Below, piece after piece: positions 46,788-59,982 of a stretch of 64,000 nt of DNA (its first letter is position 1; each line of letters begins with the position of its first letter). The translations under genes were made by a program, and so were the position numbers. The DNA comes from Trametopsis cervina. Taxonomy: Eukaryota > Basidiomycota > Agaricomycetes > Polyporales > Irpicaceae. The DNA lies in assembly GCA_022385755.1 (NCBI GenBank), contig MU278367.1, positions 434,001-498,000 on the forward strand, given 5' to 3'. The notes below the pieces were generated by a model, which had not been told where the DNA came from, did no database searches, and saw nothing but the letters and a program-made list of their open reading frames with translations.

Positions 46788-48335
46788 ATGTCGCTGCAGG
46801 GCCGCGGCACGCTCAACATCGACGATGAGAACAACTTGTATTATAACCCATTTGCTGGCGCGTCACAATCATCCGTGTCCTCTGCGGTGAGCAGGAAAGA
46901 TGGGGGTGGCGGTATTGCAGCGAGGCCGGTATACCGGCGACGAGGATCTGAGAGTAGTGCGGCGAGGCGGACGAGGAACGACCATGATCCATGGCAGGAA
47001 GGATCTTCAACCTTTGGAGCTGCTCATTCGAGGTCTCGAACGGCGGACTCTGCTGTTGGAAGTAGTTCTGGCGCGAAGTTTCACCCCTTGGAATCTGCAT
47101 CGCACAGCCGTTCAGCAGGAGCTGGCTCCTCTGGCTCATCCATAACTGATACACGGCCACGGCTAAAACGACTACTGAGTGACTTGGGGCCGGGCTCCAA
47201 TGGAAAGGATGACTCATATCAGGAAGCCAGTGAGGAGGTCGTCTCACGGCCGAGTAATGCAGCGCTGAAAGAGAAGGTTGTGATTGTGCACGAGGTGAGT
47301 TCGCTTACTTACCGCAGTCTGTCCTTTGTCTCACTTACCCCCTCTCCTCTCAAGGTCACAGCGACAGACTCACTGGCCGGTGTAGCCCTCAAATATGGGA
47401 TTTCGATGGCAGATTTGCGAAAGGCAAATACACTGTGGACGTCCGACCCAATACACCTTCGGAAAGTGCTTTATATCCCGCTGGACAGGTCTCATAAAGC
47501 CAAAGATATACTACTATCTCAGTTGGAGTCGCACAACAGCGAGGGTACACTCACTGGCCAAAATATCACCGCATCACCGATACCTGGTAGAGACGAGGAT
47601 ATAACCGTGCTCTCTAGTTCATCTTCGCTCACCATCCGGCGTGTCCCCGCCTCACAGTTGTCCTTCTTTCCGCCGGCATCTCACACAGCTCGCACACAGC
47701 CTAACTCGCTTACCTTGCCGCGATCGACCTTAGCCTCTAGGAAACGAGATCCGATACCAATTGAAGCGGCGCCCTCATTGTCTTCCGCGCATTCCGCGTC
47801 CTCGTCTTCCTCGTTGCCGTCAACCTCCGCGTTTGCCTCCGCTCTACAAGCGCCGCCTACCACAACCTCCTCGCGGGCTCCGAAACCATCTCTCACGTCA
47901 CTGTTTTCGGCGCTGCCGATCAATCGAATCTCCTTTGATTCTGGGACTTCGACGCCAAGCCAAGCGAGCGAGGACCAAGAACATGAGCTGGACGATGTCT
48001 CACAGCATTCCTCTTCGTCTAATAGAGAGGGGCGACCCCGTGCTCTATCGCATCGAAATGACTACCTCAGCTTACGTGGATCACGCACCTCGTCGCAGGC
48101 GCCCTTCGCGACTCGGGATGGCTTCGAGCTCTCCCCGTTTGTGTCTTCGACTGCGGCTTCGGCCTACTCTGACCGTTCAAGCGTTGTAAAATCTTCGAAG
48201 AAAGCTTTGACACAGCCGGCCGTACACTACACCAGCCCTGAGCGCAATTCGCCGCGACCAGAGGCAATCAGGACATCACAACCTCAGCCGTATCCTGCGA
48301 TGCAGCTTCCACTTCGGCCGCGACGGGAAACTTAG
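46788..48335 (+). CDS. Intracellular LysM-domain protein
   Basis: Exons 46788-47294 and 47355-48335 with a 60-base intron encode 495 residues. One LysM domain lies at about residues 164-212: VIVHEVTATDSLAGVALKYG, ISMADLRKANTLW, IHLRKVLYIPLD; the intron falls inside it. There is no signal peptide or membrane segment, so unlike secreted chitin-binding LysM effectors this is likely a cytosolic or nuclear protein of the widespread eukaryotic LYSMD type, whose function is poorly known. The rest is long, disordered and rich in Ser, Arg and Pro (many SSS, RRRGSE-like phosphorylation-prone stretches). The intron is in frame with no stop, so retention would insert 20 residues into the domain. The start is the first ATG of the frame. 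Confidence 0.85.
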   Translation: MSLQGRGTLNIDDENNLYYNPFAGASQSSVSSAVSRKDGGGGIAARPVYRRRGSESSAARRTRNDHDPWQEGSSTFGAAHSRSRTADSAVGSSSGAKFHPLESASHSRSAGAGSSGSSITDTRPRLKRLLSDLGPGSNGKDDSYQEASEEVVSRPSNAALKEKVVIVHEVSSLTYRSLSFVSLTPSPLKVTATDSLAGVALKYGISMADLRKANTLWTSDPIHLRKVLYIPLDRSHKAKDILLSQLESHNSEGTLTGQNITASPIPGRDEDITVLSSSSSLTIRRVPASQLSFFPPASHTARTQPNSLTLPRSTLASRKRDPIPIEAAPSLSSAHSASSSSSLPSTSAFASALQAPPTTTSSRAPKPSLTSLFSALPINRISFDSGTSTPSQASEDQEHELDDVSQHSSSSNREGRPRALSHRNDYLSLRGSRTSSQAPFATRDGFELSPFVSSTAASAYSDRSSVVKSSKKALTQPAVHYTSPERNSPRPEAIRTSQPQPYPAMQLPLRPRRET

Positions 48336-51300
48336 TGTCCCCGATGCGCTGGGGGTCTTCTCGCCGGGGCAGATGCGTCTTGGTTGGTGCGGAGCTAGAG
48401 TTTCCTCCATCGCCTTTGGCCGATCAGCATCAGTCACCGCTATCAATAATCAACCAGGACTACACCCGGCTCTGTCCTGGATTCCGCGTCCCTGCGCTGT
48501 TTGTCTTCCCTTCGGCGACGCTTATCAGAATTGCATTCCTGCTGGTCCATCGAGCCTATGTCTGAATGGCCTTGTATCACGAAGTCGGGTCGTACGACCC
48601 ACCTTGATGACCCGCAGCGCCTTCAACACGGCACATCCCCAGCGTATCCATTGGCTAGCGCAGTGTTGTCATCCGTCCACCACCTCATTACGACCGCCCT
48701 TCCAACGCCACTCGCAATCCTGAGCCGGTACGGACCTTACCACAATCAAAGTTCTCGTCACAGGAGCCTGGGAATGCTGCGGGCGGCGAGTGAAGGAATT
48801 CTGTTCAACGTCAAACTACTCTGGGCTTCGTTGTCAGCTGAATCGCCCTCTGCACGCCACAGGCAGCCTCGAACTTGTGTCCGTGGAGCATGACACCCGA
48901 CCCTGTCCTAGGCCATGGGGCTGGTGCCAACTCATCGATAGCATTCGTGTTCAACGATGGGTTCTGCAAGGATGTTTCTGGGGCAATTCGGATACTTCTA
49001 TGGCCCTGCATGACTCTTTGTTTCCATGGGCATCTCGTGCAGTAGAATGTTCTACGAACAGAACCCTGTTTATGAAGTTGTCAGAGAGATTCTAGGCTGT
49101 TTATCAAGTGTCAGAACCAGAGCCGTGCGACTATCATGCTCCCGGTTAGTTCTCTTGTTGAGTGAACAGCGCTCGTGAGTGCAAATGTTGCAGAAATAGC
49201 TACATCGCTGGTCTCACACTGCAATCGCAGCGTCGCGACTGTTAGATCGAGGCTCTCTGGTTCTCACCGCCTTCGGGACCAGGCACGTGAAATCCCCAAC
49301 CTATCCAGCAAGTACTAGAAGGTTGGAGGCCCCACTGGACAGCTGACAGTGCCACAGCGCGAGCTGCTGAGTCGATTATTACAGTCGGTAGGCTCTCAGG
49401 GTCCTCACTTTGGCGACAGCTCCTCTGACAGCGTCAAATATTTAAACAATACAGAACCATTGATATGTTGCCACCATACCATATGCGCCGACGTGTTTGA
49501 AGGCAGGATCGCGGCACAAGAACACATATGTACAGATGCGTTCTGCGCACACGCTACGGTCTGGGCTCTGTCCCCTTTGTCGTCCGTTGGTTTACGTATT
49601 CGCGCTTTCCCCGTGATCGTGAAGATCATGCAGGAATGTTCTTGTGAGTGCTGCTCCGCGATTTCTCGACGGCCTACGCCTTACATTCCTTCCGATTAAC
49701 GCAGATTTGCCTTCTGTCGCCTCGCGAGCGTCGTCTTCCCTGCGCCGCACACAACTTCGGGTGAGCGTAGAGCCCGCTTGCCGAAGATTGAGGGCTGATA
49801 GCAGATCAGTTGAAAGCAACATTTGAATGTCCCTCGGCGGCAGGGCACGGCAGGCCAACTTAATTTGCTATGTTTTCATTAATATGCGGTGAGTATGTCA
49901 GTAATGTCAGCCGGTGGCTCCTCGTTCCAGTGATATAGTTTGAACGCAAACCCTTGCCTCTGTCTCGCCACTCAGCGAAGAATATTTTATCTCTTCGCGC
50001 CGTGTCCGGATGTGCTACTGCTACTCGGTTGCGTGCCTCTCAATTAGTTCCTTTTGGGGGGCAGCTCAGGGTGTGGCGACTGCGTCGTAACTGTCCTGAC
50101 AACGAATTATCTTCAGTAGAGTCAGGACAGTTCCACGAACAGTCTTCCGCACGCATTACAGTTGTCTGGGCCAACGTCCACAAGAATGGTGTGGTGAAGG
50201 ACTGTACAAGGACAGTGTCTCCGATCAGACTTGCGTCTTGGGGTGGTTTTGGCCCCTGACACTCTTTTACGGATGTGCCTATCTGTCGACGCTGACCCTT
50301 TTTCCTAAACCTTGTTGGCAAGCTGCTGGGCTAACATGCGCCGATCATTGCAGGGGACCCAGTCCACGCAGTCAGTCCACGTATCGCATGCTCTCGTACC
50401 ACCCCCGTGCGCCCGGGCGTCTTGGTCAGTAAGCTTGTGGGAACGCAGCCACCGCTCAACGCTTTCCACACAACCCGCACGACTGGGCACCTTGGGCCTC
50501 TCACTGTAGGACAGCAGTCCCTAATTACATTCAGTTAACCACTACAGAGACGTATATCGTATCGCTGTCCAATCTGCACGGTCCAATCACAACATTCGTT
50601 CTCGAAGCCGGCAGCCTACGAGTTTTGAAGACACATACGGACGGTTTTACGTCGGGCCCCTTACCTTGGGTCTGGTGTGCGAGGATCGCTCGACACATGA
50701 TGGAATGAGGCCATAGAGGGTGCCGTGCAGGGCAAACCAATATCGTAAGTCCGTCGAGACTAACGATGAGCTTGTAGGCTAAGATCTTCACTAGGGAACA
50801 CGCCCCAAATCTCAAGGCTCGTTGCTCATCATCCAGAAGCTCCTGCCTTCAAACAATCGATACGGTCTCTGGAAGAACTGCATGAGATAACCTCCGATGA
50901 AGGTCGCAAATCGACAACGTCCGAAACTCCGTCCGACGTCCAGCAACCCCAAGAGAGGAAATTTCGACGGCTATCGGCGTGAATAAGGCCCGTATCTGCA
51001 AGAAAGGCATTCACGCACGCTTCTTGCACTGCGGCGGAATAGCTCTGGAGCCGCAGGACCGAGCTCGGCTCCCAACGGTACACGTTCATCGCAGAATACT
51101 GCAGTCTACAAACTGGTGTGCTTTGGGTATACTTGCTGGCCACAGCCGCTGACCATCTGTGGCCAGATGGGGATCTCTGCTTTGCAGGTTCGGGCTGAAT
51201 CATCCGGTGTTCGCGCGAACAACTCTATGTGCGTGTAGCCAGATCCGAGACGGCTTCTCACCAGATCCTGACTTGGATTTCATAGCGGAAACTATTGAGC

Positions 51301-52995
51301 ACGAACAAGGCCCGTTTTCACGTAGGCAGTCTTCGTCAACTCCGCTGCGCCTATACGGCGCCAACTCTTAGCGCTACATCCGCAACTGCTAGGTGGCGGG
51401 CACCAGGGCGTGTTGGCGCGGGACGAGCAAGACGACGCTTATCGAGGATCTTAGCTGCAGCGGGACCCCGACTGTCGCACATTGGAAACACACTCCAGCA
51501 GCAACTCAGTAAGTTTATTCCGTACTAGCTACCGATAGAAACAACACAGACCAGCTGTCAAAGGAGCGACCGATCTAATATGATATCCTTTTAGGGAATA
51601 CACGTCGATTCCCATGTCACATGGAGCCGGACGTCCTTGGCCAGAAAAGCCCAGTGAAACCTTGATACGCATCTGGCGTCTACTTTAAAATCAACCACGA
51701 TACACGCAGCGTTGCCTCTCGAATGCAGCCGTGCTACTGTTGCCGAAGGACCCGGGACTTGCGGCCTTGTGTTTCTGCCAGAAATCATGAATACAACATA
51801 ACGCTCGCTGCTCACGAGGTGTGTTTCCAGTTCACGTATGATGGGGGCTGTACTCCGGCTTTTCCGCCCGGACGATCTCATAAACTGAACTGAATATGAG
51901 ATTAGGCATGTCCATGAGAACGCGCCCGTGGTTAACCACTGAGCCGTTCGTTGGGAACGGTGCCAGGTGTCGGCTAGGCAAGTCGACGTACGCACGTCAT
52001 TGGCAGGCAAGGAACCGCGCCAGAACACGCAGTGCAACGGCATAGCACGGACTTGAGATCAACGCTCGCGCTTCTGCATTTCATTTTGTTCATCCCTTTC
52101 CGACAAACGGTCGTGTTGTGTTGTGTTCCAGCCGACCGCGCGAGGAACGAGGCCACAGACATCCAGGAATCTGCGTTGGCCCAAAAATATATAGCAGCTG
52201 GCTGCGGGCCCCGGCCTTCCCGCCATGTCGACATTCAATTTCTTGCCGTTGCCGCAATTCTATCCATGACTCGTTGGGATCACATTACATCACACAACAC
52301 ACGTCGTGCACCCCGGTTCTCTATCGGACCCGTCAACATCGTTGAAAGGGCACGGGTGCAAACCTGCTCCCCTGGGCTGCACTAGCATCTTGTGGCAACT
52401 ACATAGTTCATCTGTTCCACCTCCAACGGCCTGTGGGAGCACATTGCGCACACAGACAGAGTTTGCAGATGTCCAAGCCGAGTCCATTCAATTACGTCTT
52501 TCAAGCAACATTAGGCTTGTCGCCCCGTATGCCGATTTTGTCTCGCTTATCATGGGTGCCTACGCGCTAGACATTCCAGATACAACCCCAGATCCAAGAA
52601 GGCACATTTCCCTCAAGTAAGGAAACCCGTTGCGTGTGTGAAAGTAGTTTATATCGATTCGTGGCCGCGCAAGCGTCCATTCGTATGGTGGACAATATAT
52701 TACTCTTACTGATAATCCGTGGGATCGGCAGAGTGCTGACTAATTACCAATAAGGGAGGAAGAGGGGAAAAACGACAGTAAATATACGATAGCAAAGCAG
52801 TTAAGACAGCAGGAGTACGACGATAGCAAATGGCACGAGAATAGTAGTACAATGTCCGAAAGCTATACCTGTGTAGTGTCTGCCGATCCACGCGTCAAGT
52901 CGGGTTCATTCCAGATAGGAGACAAGGGGCGCTCGGTTTCGGTACGGCACATAGGCCAGGAATAGTCCATGGAAAAGAGACGGCAACCGTTCGTG
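48336..52995. other. Gene-poor region downstream of the WOPR gene
   Basis: About 4.7 kb without a gene I can support. Many overlapping short frames occur on both strands, none over about 150 codons with a motif or splice structure. No terminal repeats, transposase or reverse-transcriptase motif is seen. It contains the 3' end of the LysM gene and the 3' end of the WOPR gene, which converge here. Confidence 0.45.
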
Positions 52996-53987
52996 TCATA
53001 GGTTGGCGGAGATACCGTGTCGCAACGACCGAAGCTGCTCGTCGTCTACGGGGTCGCGGAGCCTCGGGGTTATATTCTCGAGGTACTGCAGTGGCGCCAG
53101 CATGATGCCAGGCAGGTTTGCCTGAGCCTGCGCTGGGGGGAGTGCGAGGACGACTTCGCCGGTCTCGCCCCTATACATCGAGCGCGGGCTGTGGTGCGCC
53201 GTGCTGCTCGACGCCTGCCGCGGGGATGGCGTCGTCCCATCGTCTTCGTCTGGCGACTGCCTGTTGCGTCCACCCCTTCTTACGTTGCTGGACCGGGCGC
53301 AGACATAGCGGCCTGGGGGAACGTTGATGGAGCGAAGCTCGGGGAACTGGTCGATGGTGCGGAGGAGTTCGAGTGTGTCTGAGGTATAGTATGCATCTGG
53401 TGGGAGACGGAGAGAAGGATGTGTGTGAGTCTGAGGTCGCGAGATGAAATAACGTTGGGCGGGTAACGTACTCAGATGCCACTTCCGGGAATTGTTCGGG
53501 CCGTCGACGAAGGCAGAATAAGTTTGTTTGACGAGTCGCATGGCCCTGAGCGTTGGGTTCAGTACACGACGTCAGCGTGCCTGCATGGACAGGGACGACT
53601 CACTCAAGCCCGTTGCTTCTCTGGATGATGGACGCACGACTGGTCCCCTCCTTCTCGTGGTACAGGAGGAAATCTCTGCTGAGAGGCTGAGTGAGAGGTT
53701 CAGGGAAGACGACGGCGGATCACGTACTCGCGAGCCTTCGACGGTCCCCACGAACGGCCGTCGGTAAATCGTTGTATGGACTCGAGGCTGTTTGACTCGA
53801 GCGGGTTGCTGCTGCGCTCTTCCCAGACGTAGATGTGGCCTGGCCTCAGTGCAAGTCGCTCTTCGTCGTCGAGACGACGTCGAACCATGGGAAGCTTGCC
53901 CTCGGCGACGGCATGGAGGATAACCTGTGCGTCGTGTACGTGTCGGACGCGCATTCTTGTGCAGGTAGGTGGCTGCATGATGGACAT
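52996..53987 (-). CDS. WOPR (Gti1/Pac2) family transcription factor
   Basis: A nuclear regulator of the family of WOR1, RYP1, SGE1, Gti1 and Pac2, which control morphological switching and development in fungi. Exons 53728-53987, 53604-53675, 53472-53545 and 52996-53396 join to 268 residues. The first WOPR half is MQPPTCTRMRVRHVHDAQVI, then LPMVRRRLDDEERLALRPGH, IYVWEE and the hallmark RFTDGRSWGPSKAREDFLLY, with the last part joined across intron 1. The second half reads NGLEAMRLVKQTYSAFVDG, then SRKWHLNAYYTSDTLELLRT and IDQFPELRSINVPPG. The C-terminal 80 residues are a short disordered tail, unusually brief for the family, where glutamine-rich tails of several hundred residues are common. 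The gene sits alone in about 10 kb of gene-poor DNA. The start at 53987 has a second ATG three codons on. Confidence 0.92.
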
Positions 53988-56900
53988 TGGAGGCGGCGAG
54001 CTGCAGAGCAGGTGAGTGGTGATGCCATGGCAGGCACTGGGAGTGAGTATTTAAAGCTCGCTCAGAGGCTAGGATGAAGCACTGAGCTCATAGCGTGCAG
54101 ATGACACGGCACTGATTGAGACGAACGCCGTGGACTCGCTAAACCATTGGGAGGAGACCCTGCTGAGACCTCGGAAGGTCAGGACGCTACCGAGCTGGCG
54201 GAATTCGAAAGCTGAAGCGCGTTACGAAATTGGTACGGGAGACTCTGAGGTTTGTTTCCTCAAAACTATCGACAAAACTTTATCTGCGGTTGCATCTTCC
54301 ACGCAGGGTCGCAGTGTCTCCCGTGGCGCCCCGCAGCTCTGGAGACCGGTCTCTACTCAGAAGATAGAGCGAGATATCCCATCATGGAATCAGCATTTAC
54401 CATTGGCTAATTCTTTCTCGGCAGGTCCGCCCCAGAGATCCCCACGCGCGAACATATCTGCACAAACTAAACGGCAGCCCATCGCATCGCACTTGGGACT
54501 ATTGTCGTCTGTGTATGGATGCAGAAGGGTCCGTCCCTCGAATAAACCGACACTCTGACAATTCTTGGCCAGCTGCGGCCGCCGGGAGCAGCGAGCAGGG
54601 CTGCTTCAACTATTCACGCGCCGAAGCCGCGATGGTGCTCTGTCCTGCTGTTCACAAAGCCCGTTGAGCATGCACAGATAGACACCCTTTAGGCACTCAC
54701 CCCCACTGTTCCCAGCACACGTTCTCACTATCAGTCCGACGAGGCCGTTCAGTAATAGTTCCTCTACGTCCCCGGCTGTGGCGTGCGCTGATTGCGATCA
54801 ATTGTGCGGGTATCTCGATCCTACTACCCAGCCGCGTGTGTTCCCGCGAACATTAAGAACGAAGCAGTCGTGGAATGCGCGAACCACTCCAATCCGGACT
54901 CTTAGCATCCGACAGTATGTGTCACCAAACAATCATGCACAACTTGCGACTCCCATGAACCTCGGCCACTGGGTAGCACACGATTGCGCGCAGCACAGCA
55001 TGCTAGATAACCGTCATCGTCCAAGCATGTCCGTTAGGCTTCAAAGCCTATGACTCTGCGCAACATCTCTGCGAACCTGGCTGTCACAGCGGCTCATATC
55101 CCACCTAACGCGCCATCGATGATCGGCGTAGTAACGTAAGTGACAGAGCCTCGTCATCTGAGCATCATTCGGATATGCTCAAACGCACTATTCACAGGCT
55201 GTCGCCCATGTCGGCTTGGCCTCGTTTGTTTATTTCCGTTCAGTAGGCTGGACTCGCCAGTATGTCACGGAGTCCCAAGTGGCCCTCGCGAACTCCGTCA
55301 TCCTGCGGCCGCTGTCGGATCTTCAACTGCGCCGGTTCAATGTTCGTGGCTCAGGCATGCAAGAAAATGGCACCGGGGCCTGTGCCGAACGCAGAAATTC
55401 ACGTTCTGGCAGGTGCGTGCGACAGATACGCACGATAACTGATTGTAAGCTGACCCGATTCGCACATCGAGAATTGCAGCGACCTACGCCGTGGGGTTGC
55501 ATGGATGGCGAAACTCTCTCGCAGCTGACTACGACACTCGCTGGGCGAGGGGTGGGCCAAGTGCTCGGTTTTTGATTGTCTTTCTCGTCTTCTACCCAGG
55601 TTGATCTTGCATTCCATGCTTGTCGCGTTATATAACGCCGCTCTTCATCCTGCACCTCTCGCGGCAGCAGCGGCCGATTCTGACTTATCTCGACAGACAT
55701 CCAATGTTTCTGCCCACACCTACCATACAGGATGATCCATCCTCCAATTCCCCGGCATCAGCATGTAGATGAGCTGGAAGGACGCGATATAGGCAAAAGT
55801 GGTACATTCTGCCTTCTCTTCCTGCTGCCGTACATGAGCTTAATTGATCGACTACATCACAAGCCGTCTTCTCAGCAGCTCACAGGTCCAGTTCAAACCT
55901 TGATAACATAGGACGGAACGACGTCGCTTTTCTGTCTTCGTTTCTTTTACTGGGAGGTCCACGCACAGTGCCATAATGGTGGGATGCTGCAGCCGTGGAG
56001 CTCGTACATGGTACGCATACTTGCCATATGATTCACTGCGGGTACTGACTTTCTTCACCCTGGATTCAAGTGCCCCTGAACCCACAAGCCAAACAGAGCG
56101 ACGGCGATACATATATGGGAAGTTCTTCACGTCACCGACTCAATGCAAGCCAACACCTTGCGGTGCCGGTCCTACCGAGCGAGCATCCCGAGACGCGGGC
56201 AAAGGGGGGCGCAACGCGGATACACAGAACATTCCATGCTCGTATTAAACTTTCCCTGCGGCTTCCTTGCGCCCACCCGTCGCATTTCCATGTGTTGCCC
56301 TGCGTATGGTCTCAACGCTCCGAGCTCACCGTGGTCCCACGACGGTGCCAAGGCATGATTGGTGCGGGTGACCAAGTGGGTGCAGTTGGGTGTATAGTGC
56401 GCCCTGGGCTTGCATGCCAGCTTATAGCGCTGCCCATCATTCCGGTTTTCTGTGATGGGGTGTCAACAGGCCAATAAATCGAGCGAACGGGTGTCATTTC
56501 TAATGTATATAGGAGCGATGAGAAGGGCACCACGGACGGCGGCTGCAATCGCTTCTGGCACACTGCAGCGGTACGTGTCCAGCTTCACCGCTGGGTCTCA
56601 GTGCTGATAGGATGTTGTGAAGTTTTCTTACTCAATCGGGCAGCGTCTTGTAAGGTTACGCATATTAAGCTGAAACGGATATTCTCCATGTCCTTGTTCT
56701 CGATCGAGGCATGTGTGGCCATGCACCAACTTGACGCCACACGCAGGAACCACCACGCAGAATAACCGCACAACGAGCATCTGCACCCTTATTACATTCT
56801 TGCGCGGTTAAGTCCGATCCGGATTGCTTGTTGTTTGCATCCTGACGCTCCCAGCCAGTCCAGGAGTTTAACGCAACGTGAGATCGTGGTACCTTCGAAC

Positions 56901-58090
56901 ACCCTCGATCGTCGGACTACCACACTTGACCTCGCCTGTCTATACAGATATCTCTATCCTATCATATCATATCTCGGCAAGCGCAAACCCTAGTCCGATC
57001 AACACACCTTTTCTGGGCCAGTCAGAGTAAACAACACCTGCCCTTTCCGTACGCTCGAGTCTATAGCCATCCAAACGGTGGGCGGCTTGAGATATAAATA
57101 CAGTTCCGTCCAATGCAATCGCAGTGTTATTTGTGCTCGAATCGTGGCAATACAAATATCAGGAACTCGTTGTCCGTACGTACATACTCACGTAAACCGT
57201 CACTGACAACGTGCCTTGCGTTTTACCCGAAGAGCCAAAATCTCGATTTTCGCGAGCCTTGAGCTGTAGTCGGATAGACTTTTCTACGCATCGGCCGTAC
57301 TTGATATGCTCTCGCGTGTGCTTCGCGTGGATACTACGGTGCAGCGTTGAGCCTTGACTTGACGCTGCGTCGCTAGAAGCAGTGGGATAATAATACTCGC
57401 GGAACGCTGCAGTCAGTGCGGGCCACCGCTTCCTCGCATTATACAAAGTTACATCAAGATAGGGATGGCGCACAATTCCTCCCCACCAACTTTACCCAGA
57501 AATTTCATTCAATCGGGCCACCCCCTCGCAGTGGAACCACACGTCAACGGCGAGTGTCATGGATGCTGGGTCAGATCAGTCGAAGCTGCTGTATAACGTC
57601 AATAATACCAGGCTCAGCGTCAGTAAGCTCCTACCGGGCACAAAGACATCACTGAACTATGTCTTGCTATTCCAATACCTGGAACATAGGAATTCTGAAA
57701 CTGACATACGGCCGGTCTAGAACTTCACAGCCCGCTTGTCCAGACTTTGAGCCCTGAGATTCGCTGTCTGTGCTGCCAAGCTTAGGCTATCACGGTCTGG
57801 ACTAGAACACCCTGGGGTTACAGCTGGTCAACCCGCGTGAGTTGCAAGATGCAGCTTCCCAGCAAGGTGTGTTCTGCCGGAAGCATTTCCGCAGGCTGTA
57901 ACGGACACATGGTGATAGCCTCTCAAAGCACCAGGGCAGCCCGTGTTGATTCGAAGTATGAATCGGAGATGACGATCTTGAACATACAGACTGCTGGCAA
58001 TACAAGCTTGGAAATACATGGATCAGCGATCATCGTCATTTGAATCCTCCATGAGTATGAACCCCGACATAGCACAGCCAGGGAGTTGTT
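53988..58090. other. Gene-poor region upstream of the WOPR gene
   Basis: About 4.1 kb without a gene I can support. It includes the upstream region of the WOPR gene (53988 onward) and the 3' end of the glycolipid transfer protein gene. Frames of up to about 140 codons occur on both strands without motifs. Long upstream regions are common at fungal developmental regulators, so regulatory DNA is plausible. Confidence 0.45.
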
Positions 58091-58920
58091 TCAAAATCCT
58101 TTGTCGTGACCACCGCCGAGGTAGAATGACTGCAGCCTCGTGACGATGGTGTCGAGCGCCGCGAGCCACTTGTTGAGTTCCTCATCGAACTTGGCGTCCG
58201 ACACCGCGGCACCACCTTCAGGATCAGCGGCAAGTCTGCCGTAGAAGTCCTTCTTGTAAGGGCACGCCTTCATAGCCAGCTGTGATAAGACGTAAACAAC
58301 TTGTCTGGAAAACAGTGGGGGTCGACATACTGAGAATATGGGCCTCACGAGCATGCTGTGGTACTGCCTCAAGGTCACACCATATGCCTCGGTGAATGCA
58401 ACCGTAAGTTCAGTCTCTGGCTTCGCCTGAGCGTTCTGGAGAGCCTTGCAGGTGAAGGACAGGCCTCTCAGCAGCCAGAGCAAACCCTGTGTGGCGGTAC
58501 GCTTCTTCTCGCCCTTCTCGTTGATGACAAGCTGTTCCAGCGTAGCTGATTGCGTGGGGGTCGCGTTGTATCGCGTGCGCACTTTCTGGATGGGGTATCT
58601 TGAGTCTCATGGGCCCCAAACAAATCGTGGTTATAAGAATACCTCAATATTACCCTTGAGGTCGGACTGAACGGGTCCAAAGGCCGCAGAACCGAGGAGG
58701 TCTGTACGTTGCGATTGGTCGATTGTAAGGAAAGGTTTTGGGGAACATACTCACCAAACAATCCGAGAACACCCTCCGAAGCTTCGAGGAAAGCGACGGT
58801 GTCGACGCCAGCGTCGGTCACCGGTACGTCTGCGAAAGACTTCGATGTAATCAGCATCCAGAGCGCGACTACGCACTGATAGAGCAGCCATACCTTCACT
58901 CGTTCGAGATAGGGAGCCAT
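58091..58920 (-). CDS. Glycolipid transfer protein (GLTP)
   Basis: A soluble protein that binds and moves sphingolipids with sugar headgroups between membranes. Five exons, 58894-58920, 58755-58839, 58643-58701, 58331-58585 and 58091-58279, join to 204 residues, the normal GLTP length. It begins MAPYLERVKSFADVPVTDAG across the first intron and contains the headgroup-recognition elements: the Asp and Asn of QSDLKGNIEKV, the Trp of LLWLLRGL and the His of RQYHSML, all present. The C-terminus ends LGGGHDKGF. It is divergent from the methionine sulfoxide reductase gene, with 249 bases between start codons. Confidence is high; lipid preference is not readable. Confidence 0.95.
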
Positions 58921-59169
58921 GGTAGAAAATAGTTTGAGATAGAGGGTAAGACCAACGAAGGTTTGCTGGCAGAAGTTGATGGTAGCGAACGAGGCTAACA
59001 CACGCCGACGCCTTGCAGCATGCAACGCCCCGCTCTCCCCAGAAGGCGCCCAATCTAGGTGGTACCCCGGGGCATGCCATGATTTTGGTAATCGATCACT
59101 TCAGCTATCAAATTCGGGCTCCCATCAGACGAGTGGCCAGCCTGAACCACTAACTTTACAAGGTCCAGA

Positions 59170-59913
59170 ATGCCGCACGCAGATACAGCGTATGTCCCGC
59201 AGGGGCTGGGGAAGCCTGAGTTCTGGGAGCACGTCCATGACCAGTTAGCTTCTCTGCTCGATGGACAGCGGTCATGGGTACGTCTATTCCATCCGGTCTT
59301 TTACATTCAGCGGGATTCTGACTGATGAACACCCTCCCGCAGGTGGTTAATCTCTCCAACGCGGCTGCGCTGATCTACAATGCGCTGCTTGCATATGAAC
59401 CCCATTTTGGCCAGGGTGACAGGGCAGTGAATTGGTGTGGTAAGCAGAAAAATTGTTATGACATCGACGACGCCAAGGATATTCAATTTGTGGCTTACTA
59501 CAGGCTTCTACATCCAATCTGCTCTTTACCCTCAGGCCAAGACCGTAGTCAAAGAGGGCACTGCGCCTTCATTAAGTTATCGGCACCTCCTCTTAGGACC
59601 CTTCTGCGGCAAACCGGCATGTCAATTTATCAACGTCGAACCAGGAAGGGCCAAAGGTGTTTGCGCGGATGCCTTCATGGGCCGCACCACCGTTCTCGTC
59701 CCTGATGTCGAGGCATACCCCGGGCATATCGCATGCGACGGAGAGACAAAGAGTGAAATCGTCTGCCCTTTGATCGTACGAGTGTCGGACCATGAAACTA
59801 TGACAGTGGGCGTACTGGACCTCGATTGCCTGGGGCAATCGGGGTTCTCGGAGGAGGACAAAGTGGGTTTAGAGAAGATAGCACAGCTTATTTCAGGGAG
59901 CTGTGACTGGTAG
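59170..59913 (+). CDS. Free methionine-R-sulfoxide reductase (GAF domain)
   Basis: Reduces free methionine-R-sulfoxide using thioredoxin. Exons 59170-59277, 59343-59439 and 59504-59913 join to 204 residues forming a single GAF domain. The three redox cysteines of the family are present: KPAC near 59620, KGVC near 59660 and GHIAC near 59735, within GPFCGKPAC and VLVPDVEAYPGHIACDGET, followed by SEIVCPL and VGVLDLDC. Extra cysteines (GPFC, NWC) are not part of the usual set. The protein begins MPHADTAYVPQGLGKPEFW. It ends 69 bases from the stop of the convergent cysteinyl-tRNA synthetase gene. Confidence 0.92.
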
Positions 59914-59982
59914 AATAGGCGAATAAGCGAAAGGAGCGCAAATCCGCTGGTAGCGAGGGGATAGACAACAGAGACATGTACT

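Noticed and set aside
48336..52995. Search for a transposon or multi-exon gene in the large gap
   Set aside because: No reverse transcriptase, transposase or integrase motif, no long terminal or inverted repeats, and no phase-consistent exon chain could be found by eye.
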